NCBI RefSeq assembly: GCF_024170285.1
Contig: NZ_JALJXV010000012.1
Span: forward strand, 1-64,000
DNA from: Natronocella acetinitrilica
GTDB taxonomy: Bacteria; Pseudomonadota; Gammaproteobacteria; Nitrococcales; Aquisalimonadaceae
Length of the DNA stretch: 64,000 bases
Direction: 5' to 3'
Part shown: piece after piece, positions 18,589 through 27,655 of the stretch
How the letters are laid out: each line of letters starts with the position of its first letter
How positions within the stretch are numbered: position 1 is the first letter of the stretch
Made by a program: the position numbers and the translations under genes
Notes under the pieces: model-generated
Seen by the model: only the letters and a program-made list of their open reading frames with translations
Told to the model about the DNA's origin: nothing
Databases searched by the model: none

Positions 18589-18852
18589 ATGATGAGCCTG
18601 CTCAGCTATTTCCGTTCGCAGCGCAAGAACACGGCCCAGGTGGCCAAGGAGCGCTTGCAGATCCTGGTCGCCAGAGAGCGCTCCCAGCGCGGCGGGCCGG
18701 ATTATCTGCCGGCCATGCAGGATGAATTGCTCCAGGTCATCCGCAAGTACGTTACCGTGGACGACGACGCCGTGCAGATTCACCTGGACAAGGAAGGCGA
18801 CTGCGAAATCCTCGAGCTCAACATCACCCTGCCGGAGCATCGCGAGTCCTGA
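18589..18852 (+). CDS. minE: Cell division topological specificity factor MinE
   Basis: An 87-residue MinE. The N-terminal membrane/MinD-binding segment [30 protein letters not shown] and the C-terminal dimerisation domain [38 protein letters not shown] match the family in length and order. GGGAG lies 9 nt upstream of ATG 18589; a second ATG at 18592 is equally possible. Last gene of the min operon, ended by a strong terminator. Confidence 0.97.
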   Translation: MMSLLSYFRSQRKNTAQVAKERLQILVARERSQRGGPDYLPAMQDELLQVIRKYVTVDDDAVQIHLDKEGDCEILELNITLPEHRES

Positions 18853-18861
18853 GACTGCAAG

Positions 18862-18900
18862 CCAGGGAAGCGTGAATATTTCAGCGCTTCCCTGGGTTTT
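18862..18900 (+). terminator. Intrinsic terminator of minCDE (probably bidirectional with mltD)
   Basis: CCAGGGAAGCG (18862-18872) and CGCTTCCCTGG (18885-18895) form a perfect 11-bp stem with a 12-nt AT-rich loop, followed by GTTTT. It lies between the convergent minE and mltD stops. Confidence 0.88.
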
Positions 18901-18922
18901 GCCTGGTTCGCAGTATGATGAT

Positions 18923-20548
18923 TCAGCTTCCGCTCTGGTTGCGAACGTCCACATGCAGGGTGAGCTGCTGCCCCGGCTGCAGATAGCGCTGTCCCGACAG
19001 GTTGTTCCAGGCTCGCAGATCATCCACGCTAACCCGGAAACGCTGCGCGATCCGGTAGAGCGAATCCCCCTGACGCACCGTGTAGCGCACCCGCTGCACA
19101 ATGGGCTGCCCCTGGGCGGGGCCATTGTTTCCGGCCTGTCGTCCGTTGCTGTCAGAGGCCCAGATCACCAGGGTCTGGCCCGGCCGCAGGGTGTCCGCCG
19201 GAGCCATGTTGTTCCACTGCGCGATCTGCCGAACGCCCACGCCGTAGCGGCGTGAAAGACCCCAGAAGGTATCGCCTCGCTGCACGCGGTGCTCCACCCG
19301 GTTGCCGTTGCGGGAGCGGTTCTGGTTGCGCGTCAGGCGCTGATCGGCGCTAAGCGCGTATTGCTGGGATGGCCGGCTCGACGTCGGCACGATGAGATGG
19401 GAGCCGGCGCGAATCACGTGGCCATTGATATTGTTGGTTTCCTGCAGGACGGACACCGTGGTGTTGTAACGCCGGGCTATCTGTCCCAGGGTCTGCCCCG
19501 GCTCCACCCGGTGGCGCGCCCACTGAACCCGCTCTGCGGGAGGAATGGATTCCAGGTTGCCGGCAAAGACTTCGGCATTGTCGATGGGCACGACCAGGCG
19601 GTGGGGGCCTTCCGGGTCGGTGGCCCAGCGATTGAAGCCGGGGTTGAGCACGTAGAGTTCGTCGATGGTCAGATCGGCCAGGTCTGCCGCCAGGGCGAGG
19701 TCGATCTGGGAGCCCACTTCAACCACTTCCAGGTAAGGTTGGTTGGGGATGGAGCGCATGGCCATGCCGTGTTCATCCGGGGCATCGACCAGTTCACGAA
19801 TTGCCAGCAGGCGTGGCACGTACTGCCGGGTTTCCTGGGGCAGACGCAGGCTCCAGTAATCCGTGGGCAGCCCCTCGGCCTGATTGCGGCGAATCGCCCG
19901 CATTACCGTGCCTTCGCCGGCGTTGTAGGCTGCAAGCGCCAGCTGCCAGTCGCCGTCGAACATGTTGTTCAGGCGCTCAAGGTAGGTGAGTGCGGCCTCG
20001 GTGGAGGCGATGATGTCCCTGCGGCCGTCATACCACCAGGTCTGTTTCAGCCCGAAATGCCGGGCCGTGCCGGGAATGAATTGCCAGATTCCGGCAGCCC
20101 GGCCATGAGAATAGGCGAACGGCTGGAACGCGCTTTCCACCACGGGAAGCAGGGCGATCTCCATGGGCATGCCCCGGGCTTCCACCTCGGAGACGATGTG
20201 GTAGAGATACGGCGTGGCGCGCTCGCTGACCCGGTCGAGGAACACCGGGTGGCGCTTGTAGTAGGCGAGTTCCGCGGCGGTGCGCTCATGGTCGACACCG
20301 TCCATCGCGAAACCTGCCCGCACGCGTGCCCAGAGATCGTCCGGATAGGGCGAGGCCTGCTCGGAAATGGCAGGTGGCACGGCGGCGGAAATCGCGTCCG
20401 GTGCATCGAGGAAGTCGGCCCATAGCTTGACGTCGGCGGTGGTGTCCTCCGGTGTCTCCGGGGTGCTTTCCGACTGAAGCTGGAACTGGGCGCAGCCAAT
20501 CACGCCACTCAGGGTAAAACCCAACAATAGCAACCGAGTGGGGGTCAC
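18923..20548 (-). CDS. mltD: Membrane-bound lytic murein transglycosylase D with three LysM repeats
   Basis: A 541-residue lipoprotein that cleaves peptidoglycan glycan strands. The signal peptide ends in a lipobox-like LSGVIGC; the SLT family 1D catalytic core contains LLPVVESAFQPFAYSHGRAAGIWQFIPGTARHFGL with the catalytic glutamate in VES, then the ALAAYNAGEG block. Three C-terminal LysM modules bind peptidoglycan (VEPGQTLGQIARRYN, VQRGDTFWGLSRRYG, VRQGDSLYRIAQRFR). GTG 20548 is preferred because GGGAG lies 8 nt upstream and the signal peptide is then normal; ATG 20584 would add 12 polar residues. Followed on the same strand by the min terminator. Confidence 0.93.
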   Translation of the reverse strand: MTPTRLLLLGFTLSGVIGCAQFQLQSESTPETPEDTTADVKLWADFLDAPDAISAAVPPAISEQASPYPDDLWARVRAGFAMDGVDHERTAAELAYYKRHPVFLDRVSERATPYLYHIVSEVEARGMPMEIALLPVVESAFQPFAYSHGRAAGIWQFIPGTARHFGLKQTWWYDGRRDIIASTEAALTYLERLNNMFDGDWQLALAAYNAGEGTVMRAIRRNQAEGLPTDYWSLRLPQETRQYVPRLLAIRELVDAPDEHGMAMRSIPNQPYLEVVEVGSQIDLALAADLADLTIDELYVLNPGFNRWATDPEGPHRLVVPIDNAEVFAGNLESIPPAERVQWARHRVEPGQTLGQIARRYNTTVSVLQETNNINGHVIRAGSHLIVPTSSRPSQQYALSADQRLTRNQNRSRNGNRVEHRVQRGDTFWGLSRRYGVGVRQIAQWNNMAPADTLRPGQTLVIWASDSNGRQAGNNGPAQGQPIVQRVRYTVRQGDSLYRIAQRFRVSVDDLRAWNNLSGQRYLQPGQQLTLHVDVRNQSGS

Positions 20549-20695
20549 CGGTCGATCTCCCGTATTGTCCTTGTTCGTGTTCATCCGCGTCAGGCATGCC
20601 GCAAGGACACGCTGCGGATCGGGAACCCGGATGCACAAGTGCCTGCGGCCGGGGGTGGTGCAAAGTGTACGCCGCGCGTTGCGGTCGCCGCGCGG

Positions 20696-21466
20696 TTAGC
20701 CGGTATCCTTCCAGCGTCGGACGGCGGCGAATACGTCGACCGGCCCAGTCAAGCCGTGTCCGACATGTTTTTCTGCGGACTGCTTCACGTTAGGCACATC
20801 TGCCCGCAGGAACGGATTGGTTTCCAGCTCCTCGGCCAGGGTCGAGGGCAGAGTGCATCGATCATCGGCGCGCAGAGCGCGGACTGACTCAAGACGCGCC
20901 CGCAGCGGTTTGTTGTCTGGCTCGACGCGACTCGCGAAGCGCAGATTGGCCTCGGTGTACTCATGGGCACAATAGACCCGGGTCTCCTTAGGCAGCTTTG
21001 CCAGTTTCCCCAGGGAGGTGTACATCTGCTCCGGCGTTCCCTCGAACAGGCGCCCGCAGCCTCCGGCAAACAGGGTGTCTCCACAGAACAGCATGCCGTC
21101 GCCGGCATAGGCGATATGCCCGGCTGTGTGGCCGGGCACATCGAATACGTCGAGATCCAGATCGAGGAAGTCGATCCGGATGCGATCGCCCTCGGACAGG
21201 GCGTGGGTGCGCCCGGGGATGGTCTCCCCCGCTGGCCCATAAACGGGCACCTGCCAGCGTGACAGGAGTTCTGTGACGCCTCCCACATGATCGCCGTGAT
21301 GGTGCGTCGTGATGATGGCACCGAGTTCCAGCCCGCGGGCATCCAGTGCCTCGACCACCGGACCTGCGTCGCCGGGGTCGACCACGGCGACACGGGTCTC
21401 GCCCTGACACTCAAGCAGCCAGATGTAGTTGTCCGAAAAGGCGCGAATTTCTGTGATAGTAATCAT
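20696..21466 (-). CDS. gloB: Hydroxyacylglutathione hydrolase (glyoxalase II)
   Basis: A 256-residue metallo-beta-lactamase-fold enzyme hydrolysing S-lactoylglutathione to lactate and glutathione in methylglyoxal detoxification. Metal-binding motifs [19 protein letters not shown] and [17 protein letters not shown] are intact, and the C-terminal domain includes [12 protein letters not shown] and the RxxKDxF-like ending. ATG 21466 matches family N-termini ([18 protein letters not shown]). Divergent from rnhA, the common gammaproteobacterial arrangement. A glutathione-related ChaC gene lies further down the divergent operon. Confidence 0.96.
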   Translation of the reverse strand: MITITEIRAFSDNYIWLLECQGETRVAVVDPGDAGPVVEALDARGLELGAIITTHHHGDHVGGVTELLSRWQVPVYGPAGETIPGRTHALSEGDRIRIDFLDLDLDVFDVPGHTAGHIAYAGDGMLFCGDTLFAGGCGRLFEGTPEQMYTSLGKLAKLPKETRVYCAHEYTEANLRFASRVEPDNKPLRARLESVRALRADDRCTLPSTLAEELETNPFLRADVPNVKQSAEKHVGHGLTGPVDVFAAVRRWKDTG

Positions 21467-21584
21467 GGCGCATAATCCTACCGCGCTGGTTGCAGTGGTC
21501 AATGTGTTGGCAAAAACCGTCAGCTGGATCAGTGAACGGCATGCGATAGACTACAGCGCCGACACAATCGACTTGGAACGTTTC

Positions 21585-22025
21585 ATGGCCGAGGTAAGGA
21601 TCTACAGCGACGGCGCCTGCCGGGGGAATCCGGGGCCGGGAGGCTGGGGTGCGCTGCTGCAATGGAATGGTCGCGAGAAGGCCCTCTACGGGGGCGAGGC
21701 GGAGACCACCAACAATCGCATGGAACTCACGGCGGCAATCAGGGCGCTTGAGTCCCTGAAGCGGCCCTGCGACGTGGAACTGGTGACGGATTCGGAATAC
21801 GTGCGCAAGGGCATCACCGAGTGGCTCGACGGCTGGAAGCGCCGTGGCTGGAAGACGGCAGCGAAAAAACCGGTCAAAAACGCCGATCTCTGGTTGGCGC
21901 TCGACACGCTCAATCAGAAGCACAGGGTCCGCTGGCGCTGGGTCAAGGGCCATAGCGGTGACCCCGGTAACGAGGCGGCGGATGCCCTCGCCAACCGGGG
22001 TATCGACGAATTGAACAGAGGTTAG
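21585..22025 (+). CDS. rnhA: Ribonuclease HI
   Basis: A 146-residue RNase H cutting the RNA strand of RNA-DNA hybrids. The catalytic carboxylates are Asp9 ([17 protein letters not shown]), Glu47 (NNRMELTA), Asp69 (VTDSEYV) and Asp133, with His123 in [11 protein letters not shown]. The basic protrusion ([16 protein letters not shown]) is present. ATG 21585 follows family N-termini; the longer upstream frame is antisense to the gloB promoter region. dnaQ starts 2 nt after the stop. Confidence 0.97.
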   Translation: MAEVRIYSDGACRGNPGPGGWGALLQWNGREKALYGGEAETTNNRMELTAAIRALESLKRPCDVELVTDSEYVRKGITEWLDGWKRRGWKTAAKKPVKNADLWLALDTLNQKHRVRWRWVKGHSGDPGNEAADALANRGIDELNRG

Positions 22026-22027
22026 TC

Positions 22028-22759
22028 ATGCGGCAGATCGTGCTGGACACGGAAACCACGGGCCTGGAAACGCGGGATGGCCATCGCATCATCGAAATCG
22101 GTGCGGTGGAGATGGTGAATCGCCGCCGTACCGGGCGGACCTTTCATCAGTACCTGCAACCGGATCGGGAGATCGACGCCGGCGCGGCGGCGGTCCACGG
22201 GATCACCAACGACCAGTTGGTGGGCAAGCCCCGTTTCGCCGATGTCGCGGAGGATTTCCTGGCGTTCATTCGCGACGCCGAACTGGTGATCCACAACGCA
22301 GCCTTTGACATCGGATTCATTGACTACGAGTTCTCGTTATTGCCCGAACCGGGTCCCCGGGTTGCCGATATCTGTGCTGTCATTGATACGCTGCTGCTGG
22401 CCCGCGGGCGCCATCCCGGCCAGCGGAATAGCCTCGATGCGCTTTGCAAGCGCTACGACATCGACAACTCGCAGCGCGAACTCCATGGCGCGCTGCTGGA
22501 CTCGGAGATCCTCTGCGACGTCTATCTGGCAATGACCGGGGGCCAGGGTGCCCTGCACCTGGGCAGTGCCGAATCAGATGACGACGGTGGTGGCATGCGT
22601 CGCCGGGAGCCGCGCCGGGTCAAGCGTAGCGGTGACGCGTTGCGGGTCATTGTCGCCACCACGGCGGAGCGGGAAGCCCATGAAGCATGGCTGAAACGGC
22701 TCGACGAGGCAGCCGGTGGGCGTTGTCTATGGCGGGAACTTGAGGAGTCACCTTCATGA
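22028..22759 (+). CDS. dnaQ: DNA polymerase III epsilon subunit (proofreading exonuclease)
   Basis: A 243-residue DEDDh 3'-5' exonuclease proofreading the replicative polymerase. Exo I is LDTETTGL (Asp7, Glu9), Exo II is HNAAFDIGF, Exo III is HGALLDSEIL with the catalytic His-Asp. The C-terminal tail, which binds the alpha subunit, is variable but present. Overlaps the next gene by 4 nt (ATGA), so translation is coupled. rnhA-dnaQ adjacency is classic for gammaproteobacteria. Confidence 0.96.
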   Translation: MRQIVLDTETTGLETRDGHRIIEIGAVEMVNRRRTGRTFHQYLQPDREIDAGAAAVHGITNDQLVGKPRFADVAEDFLAFIRDAELVIHNAAFDIGFIDYEFSLLPEPGPRVADICAVIDTLLLARGRHPGQRNSLDALCKRYDIDNSQRELHGALLDSEILCDVYLAMTGGQGALHLGSAESDDDGGGMRRREPRRVKRSGDALRVIVATTAEREAHEAWLKRLDEAAGGRCLWRELEESPS

Positions 22760-23475
22760 GTCGCCTGCGCGCGTTGAGTTTCGATCTTGATTACACCCTC
22801 TGGAGCCTGGATCAGGTCATCGAGCGGGCAGAAAGCCGGGTGCATGATTTCTTGCTGCAGCACTACCCCGTGGTTGGTGAACGGTATTCACCTGAGCTTG
22901 TTCTGCGTGAGCGCCAGCGGGTGCTGGAGGCGGCCCCGGACATTGCCCATGACCTGGGAGAAATACGGCTGCGTACATTCCGCCGGATCACCGACGCCGC
23001 CGGAGCGCCGGCCATCGCCGCCCGTCAGGCAATGCGGATTTTCATGGCCGGTCGCAACGACGTTCAGCTCTACGATGAGACGCAGCCGCTGCTGGATGCG
23101 CTGCACGGCCGCTATACGCTGATTGCGCTCACCAACGGCAACGCGGATGTGCACCGTATCGGCATCGGCCACTACTTTGCCGCATCCATCCTTGCCAGTG
23201 ACGTGGGCGCCGCCAAGCCCGCCGCTCCCATGTTTCAGGCCGCCATTCGCACGGCGAACGTGGCTGCCGCAGAGATGCTGCACATCGGTGATGATCCGGA
23301 AACAGACGTCTTCGGTGCCGCGCAGGCCGGTATCGGTGCTGTCTGGCTGAACCGTGAGGGCATGCCGTGGCCGGACCGCCTGCCCCGGGTGCCCTACGTG
23401 GAGATCCGCACCCTGTCGCAACTGCCCGAGATCATCCAGTCACCCGCCGGCGCGTTCGGGAGATCGGCATCGTGA
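22756..23475 (+). CDS. HAD-superfamily hydrolase, YjjG-like
   Basis: A 239-residue phosphatase with motif I LSFDLDYTLWSLD, motif II ALTNGNADV, the lysine in GAAKPAAPMF and motif IV IGDDPETDVFGAAQAG. The architecture resembles pyrimidine 5'-nucleotidases of the YjjG type, which remove abnormal nucleotides, plausible next to dnaQ and rnhA. Start overlaps dnaQ by 4 nt, and the end overlaps the next start by 4 nt. Confidence 0.85.
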   Translation: MSRLRALSFDLDYTLWSLDQVIERAESRVHDFLLQHYPVVGERYSPELVLRERQRVLEAAPDIAHDLGEIRLRTFRRITDAAGAPAIAARQAMRIFMAGRNDVQLYDETQPLLDALHGRYTLIALTNGNADVHRIGIGHYFAASILASDVGAAKPAAPMFQAAIRTANVAAAEMLHIGDDPETDVFGAAQAGIGAVWLNREGMPWPDRLPRVPYVEIRTLSQLPEIIQSPAGAFGRSAS

Positions 23476-24233
23476 GTCCGCAATCAACGCCACGTTTTGG
23501 CGCCATCATCATTGGCGACGAGATATTGTCCGGTAAGCGCCAGGACAAGCACATGCGCACCGTTATCGAGCTGCTTGCGGCCCGGGGGCTCGAGCTTGCC
23601 TGGGCACGTTACCTGGGGGACGATCCCGCCATACTGACGCAGAATCTCCGCGAGACGTTCGCCCAGGGGCATGTCGTCTTCAGTTTTGGCGGTATCGGTG
23701 GCACCCCGGATGACCGCACGCGGCATTGCGCGGCAGAGGCGGCGGGGCTGTCGCTGGAGGCGCATCCTGAGGGATTGCGTCTGCTGGAGGAGCAGTTCGG
23801 GCCGGAAGGAGTCGATCGCCGACGGCGCATGGTGGAGTTCCCGGCGGGTGCCGAGTTGATCCCCAATCCGGTGAACCGGGTGCCCGGGTTCAGCCTGCAA
23901 CGCCATCACTTCGTACCGGGCTTCCCCAACATGGCCTGGCCCATGGTGGAGTGGGTGCTGGACGCGCTCTATGCCGATCGCCACGCGGTGGGCAGTCGCA
24001 AGGAAGAGACCGTGACCGTGATTGGCGTACGGGAAAGCGACATGACTCCCGTGCTGGAGGATTTCACCACCCGTTACCCGGCTCTGCGGGTGTCGTGCTT
24101 GCCGCGCTGGTGTCCGCCGGACTACGAGCTTGAACTCGGGCTGACCGGTGACGTCGGAGAGGTTGATCGCGCCATGTCCGAACTCAGGGCCGAACTGGAT
24201 GGCAAGGGCTGGCGGTATCGGGATGCCGGTTGA
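23472..24233 (+). CDS. Molybdopterin-binding (MoaB/CinA-N-like) domain protein
   Basis: A 253-residue protein whose first ~170 residues are a MoCF/molybdopterin-binding-like domain: PRFGAIIIGDEILSGKRQDKHMRTVIELLAARGL and VFSFGGIGGTPDDRT follow the CinA N-terminal pattern. The C-terminal nicotinamide-deamidase part of CinA is absent. Homologous short proteins are annotated as competence/damage-inducible-like, with pyrophosphatase (COG1058) activity in some relatives; activity here is inferred. GTG 23472 was chosen because it overlaps the previous stop as GTGA and has GGGAG 9 nt upstream. chaC follows immediately. Confidence 0.85.
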   Translation: MSPQSTPRFGAIIIGDEILSGKRQDKHMRTVIELLAARGLELAWARYLGDDPAILTQNLRETFAQGHVVFSFGGIGGTPDDRTRHCAAEAAGLSLEAHPEGLRLLEEQFGPEGVDRRRRMVEFPAGAELIPNPVNRVPGFSLQRHHFVPGFPNMAWPMVEWVLDALYADRHAVGSRKEETVTVIGVRESDMTPVLEDFTTRYPALRVSCLPRWCPPDYELELGLTGDVGEVDRAMSELRAELDGKGWRYRDAG

Positions 24234-24797
24234 ATGCTGGATGCCGCCAACACGATCACGATCAATCAGCGCAGGCATGCCCTGCAGGACGGCATTCCGG
24301 TCTGGCTGTTCGGCTACGGATCGCTGATCTACAAGGCCGACTTCCCCTGGCTGCTGCGCCGGCCGGGATCCATCTCCGGCTGGGTGCGGCGCTTCTGGCA
24401 GGGCTCCCACGATCACCGCGGCACGCCGAAGGCGCCCGGTCGCGTGGTGACGCTGGTGGAAGAGCCGGGTGCTGTCTGCCACGGCATGGCCTACCAGGTT
24501 ACGCCGGAAGTCTTCGATCACCTGGACCGGCGTGAAAAGAACGGCTACCTGCGGCTGTCGCTCCCTTTCCAGCTCGATGACGACGAGCGGGTCGATGGTC
24601 TGGTCTACATTGCCCGGGCGGACAACCCGGCCTATCTCGGGCCCGCCCCCGACACCGCCATCGCGGCACAGATTGCCGCATCGGCGGGCCCCAGCGGCAG
24701 TAACCGCGACTACCTGCTGCGCCTCGCCGAGGCCCTGCGCGCGCTTCGCGTGAACGACCCTCACGTCGAGCGGCTCGCCGGGCTTGTCGACGCCTAG
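24234..24797 (+). CDS. ChaC-type gamma-glutamylcyclotransferase
   Basis: A 187-residue enzyme likely cleaving glutathione to 5-oxoproline and Cys-Gly. The substrate loop FGYGSLIYK (residues 26-34) and catalytic Glu101 in DRREKNGY are the family signatures; VRRFWQGSHDHRGTPKAPGRVVTL matches bacterial ChaC. ATG directly follows the previous stop, so it belongs to the rnhA-dnaQ-HAD-MoCF chain. Its stop abuts that of the convergent nnrU (no gap). A link with gloB in glutathione turnover is possible but not shown. Confidence 0.92.
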   Translation: MLDAANTITINQRRHALQDGIPVWLFGYGSLIYKADFPWLLRRPGSISGWVRRFWQGSHDHRGTPKAPGRVVTLVEEPGAVCHGMAYQVTPEVFDHLDRREKNGYLRLSLPFQLDDDERVDGLVYIARADNPAYLGPAPDTAIAAQIAASAGPSGSNRDYLLRLAEALRALRVNDPHVERLAGLVDA

Positions 24798-25364
24798 TCA
24801 GCCCATGACGGACACACCGGCGACGATGCGATGCAGGTAGAAGGCGAACACCAGGTAGGCAACCAGGCCGACAACGACAGTGGTCACCGTACCCACGGCG
24901 GTGGGCGCGACATCCGGGGCAGGACGCCGCCGGGAGACCCGGAACAGAAGCACCGCCCAGACCAGAAAGGCGCCGAAGAAGATGATATCGCCCAGGCGGC
25001 CGTTCACTAGCAGGTGCGACAACGCCCAGACCTTGACGGCCAGGACCATGGGGTGGCCAAGCTTCGCCTTGATGTGGTTGCGCGGCACGTAGGCCGCCGC
25101 GAGCAGAATGAAGGCGGGGATCATTAGCAGGGCGGTCAGGTGGTAGAGCCCGCGGGGCGGGAACCAGACGAAGACCGCGTCGATCCGCGTCATGCCGTAG
25201 CCATAAATGGCGATGATCAGCCCCAGAATGGATACCGCTGCGTAGATCGCCTTCCAGCCACCTTCACCGAAGCGCGCAATCTGGGCGCCACGCCAGTCAT
25301 CGGCAACTATGCGCACCGAGTGTGCACCGAGAAAGATGACCAGCCCCAGAATCATGACCAGCAT
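24798..25364 (-). CDS. NnrU-family membrane protein
   Basis: A 188-residue protein with about five to six hydrophobic helices, starting MLVMILGLVIFLGAHSVRIVAD. The Ser-His near the N-terminus, GLYHLTALLMIPAFILL and the HLLVNGRLGDIIFFGAFLVWA block fit NnrU/isoprenylcysteine-methyltransferase-like proteins, linked in some bacteria to nitrite/NO reduction and in others to carotenoid or heme-related steps. ATG 25364 has GGGGAG 7 nt upstream. No denitrification genes are nearby, so function here is open. Confidence 0.85.
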   Translation of the reverse strand: MLVMILGLVIFLGAHSVRIVADDWRGAQIARFGEGGWKAIYAAVSILGLIIAIYGYGMTRIDAVFVWFPPRGLYHLTALLMIPAFILLAAAYVPRNHIKAKLGHPMVLAVKVWALSHLLVNGRLGDIIFFGAFLVWAVLLFRVSRRRPAPDVAPTAVGTVTTVVVGLVAYLVFAFYLHRIVAGVSVMG

Positions 25365-25407
25365 ATGCGCGCTCCCCGTCGGAATGTGTACGAAATGAGC
25401 CGAGAGT

Positions 25408-26502
25408 CTACCCGTTTCCCTGCAGATCCGGCAGTGCCGCACGGGCTGTGTCGTACTCCTGCAGGAGGCGCGCCATCAGGTCGGCGGCCGGAAGGTCCCG
25501 GACCAGTGCTGCCGCCTGTCCGGCCCAGAGCGACATGAAGTCACCGGTGCCAGCCCTGGCAGACGCCGCACGCAGTCCGCCGGTCAACTTGTTCTGCACC
25601 GGAAATGGCAGATACGGCAGCGAGCGGGCGGCGCTGTCAATCGCGAAGCGATTGGTCACGGTGCGAGCGGGTTTGCCGGAGAAGTGATGGGTGATGCGTG
25701 TTCCCACCTCGCCGGCCGTGGCCAGGGCCGCCTTGTGCACCGGTGAAGCGCCGGATTCCGGGCAGGCGAGAAACGCCGTGCCCAATTGCACGCCGGCTGC
25801 GCCGAGAGCCATCGCCGCAGCCATGCCGGCGCCATCCATGATGCCCCCGGCGGCCACCACCGAGGTACCGTGATCGCGCATCTCGGCAACCAGTAGTCGG
25901 GTCAGCGCCATGGTGCCGACCATGCCGGATTCGGTGTCGCCGAGAAATGTGCCCCGGTGACCCCCGGCCTCGGCGCCCTGGGCGACGATGAAGTCGACGC
26001 CGCTGACCAGCAGGGCCCGGGCCTCAGCGGGGCTGGTGGCGGATGCGCCGACAACCATGCCCGCAGCCTGCAGGCGGCCGACCAGGGCCGCCTCCGGCGC
26101 CGCCAGATGAAAGGTCACCACCTCGGGGCGGAGGTCGAACAGGCAATCGAGCTGCGCCGCGAAATCCGGCGCATAGGGTGCGGGCACCCCGCTCGGCGGC
26201 TCCGCGCCGAGCGCACTGAAATACGGCTTCAGGGCGTCGATGGCGGCGTCCACTATCGCATCGTCCGGAGTGCGCGACTCCGGGTAGATGAACAGGTTGG
26301 CGTTGATCGGGCCGTTGGTCAGCGCCCGCGCGCGCTGGATCAGCTCGCGCATGTCCCCGGGCTGCGTCGACGCCAGCCCGAACGAGCCCAGGCCGCCGGC
26401 GTTACTCACCGCGGCCACCAGTTCCGGCGTGGTCGGGCCGCCGGCCATGGGCGCCTGAATGATCGGATAGCGGATCCCGAGCCGTTCGCACAGGGTCTGC
26501 AT
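25408..26502 (-). CDS. NAD(P)H-dependent flavin oxidoreductase / nitronate monooxygenase family
   Basis: A 364-residue FMN-binding TIM barrel: RYPIIQAPMAGGPTTPELVAAVSNAGGLG at the N-terminus, the catalytic histidine His182 in GAEAGGHRG, and VVAAGGIMDGAGMAAAMALGAAGVQLGTAFLAC for phosphate binding. The family oxidises alkyl nitronates with oxygen, though many members have only quinone- or flavin-reductase activity. ATG 26502 has a strong GGAGGAG upstream. Divergent from the PLP lyase gene (68 nt); nnrU follows on the same strand. Confidence 0.88.
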   Translation of the reverse strand: MQTLCERLGIRYPIIQAPMAGGPTTPELVAAVSNAGGLGSFGLASTQPGDMRELIQRARALTNGPINANLFIYPESRTPDDAIVDAAIDALKPYFSALGAEPPSGVPAPYAPDFAAQLDCLFDLRPEVVTFHLAAPEAALVGRLQAAGMVVGASATSPAEARALLVSGVDFIVAQGAEAGGHRGTFLGDTESGMVGTMALTRLLVAEMRDHGTSVVAAGGIMDGAGMAAAMALGAAGVQLGTAFLACPESGASPVHKAALATAGEVGTRITHHFSGKPARTVTNRFAIDSAARSLPYLPFPVQNKLTGGLRAASARAGTGDFMSLWAGQAAALVRDLPAADLMARLLQEYDTARAALPDLQGNG

Positions 26503-26570
26503 GATGTCTCCTCCTGACCGATGTGCGGGCCATGCTACTACGCCAGCGCTTCCTTCCGTATGATCGGCCG

Positions 26571-27542
26571 ATGACTTCAATCGAAAGTGTCGTGGCGGCC
26601 GCACGTCGTCTGGATGGCGTGGCCCGGGTGACTCCCCTGCTGGAGTCACCGTTCATCAACGAACTGGCAGGGCGCCGCGTGCTGGTCAAGGCCGAGTGCC
26701 TGCAGCACACCGGCTCGTTCAAGTTCCGGGGGGCCTGGTCAGCCCTGTCGGCGCTGGATAGCGCGATCCGGTCCCGCGGCGTGCTGGCCTACTCGTCGGG
26801 CAACCATGCCCAGGCGATCGCCCTGGCGGCCCGGATGCACGGCGTGCCAGCGGTGATCATCATGCCCGCGGACGCCCCGGCGCTGAAAATCGACAACACC
26901 CGCGCCCTGGGCGCCGAGGTGGTGCTCTATGACCGGGATACGGAAAGTCGCGAGGCACTGGGCGAGGCACTGGAACGGGACCGTGGGTTGACCCTTGTCC
27001 GGCCCTACGATGAACCACTGGTGATCGCCGGCCAGGGAACGGTGGGGCTGGAGATCGCCCGGCAGGCGGAGGAATTCGGCATCACCGAGGCGGATGTGCT
27101 GGTCTGCTGCGGCGGCGGCGGGCTCACCGCCGGCATCTCGCTTGCGCTCGCCGCTCGCGCCCCGGGCCTGCGGCCCCGTCCCTGCGAGCCGGCGGGCTTC
27201 GATGACACAACGCGCTCACTGGCCGCGGGGCGACGGGTCGGGAACGAGCCCGGCGCCCGCTCCATCTGCGACGCCATCGTGACGCCCATGCCCGGGGCGC
27301 TGACCTTCCCGATCCTGCAGCGGCATTGCGGCCCCGGTCTGGTGGTGAGCGATGACGAGGCCCTGCGTGCCATGGCCGTCGCATTCTCCCGGCTCAAGCT
27401 GGTGCTGGAACCCGGTGGCGCCGTGGCGCTGGCCGCCGCGCTCTGTCGCTCCCAGGCCATCGACGGCGACGTGGTGATCGTTGTGGCATCCGGCGGAAAC
27501 GTGGATTCCGCGCTCTACCAGCTTGCGCTTTCAACCGCCTGA
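26571..27542 (+). CDS. PLP-dependent threonine dehydratase / serine racemase-like lyase
   Basis: A 323-residue fold-type II PLP enzyme. Lys51 in HTGSFKFRGA would hold the cofactor, SSGNHAQAIALAAR binds substrate and CGGGGLTAG binds the PLP phosphate. The length lacks the C-terminal ACT domain of biosynthetic IlvA, so a catabolic threonine/serine dehydratase, threo-3-hydroxyaspartate ammonia-lyase or serine racemase are all possible. ATG 26571 gives the family N-terminus; no clear Shine-Dalgarno is visible. Confidence 0.88.
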   Translation: MTSIESVVAAARRLDGVARVTPLLESPFINELAGRRVLVKAECLQHTGSFKFRGAWSALSALDSAIRSRGVLAYSSGNHAQAIALAARMHGVPAVIIMPADAPALKIDNTRALGAEVVLYDRDTESREALGEALERDRGLTLVRPYDEPLVIAGQGTVGLEIARQAEEFGITEADVLVCCGGGGLTAGISLALAARAPGLRPRPCEPAGFDDTTRSLAAGRRVGNEPGARSICDAIVTPMPGALTFPILQRHCGPGLVVSDDEALRAMAVAFSRLKLVLEPGGAVALAAALCRSQAIDGDVVIVVASGGNVDSALYQLALSTA

Positions 27543-27655
27543 CTGCCGCAGGTACTACGCCGAAAGCTTGATTTTATTTCCTGAATCCTCCTTCTACGGT
27601 CAGGGGCAATAGCACGATACGATCGGCAAAAATGCCGGCGAGGAGGAGAGCAATC

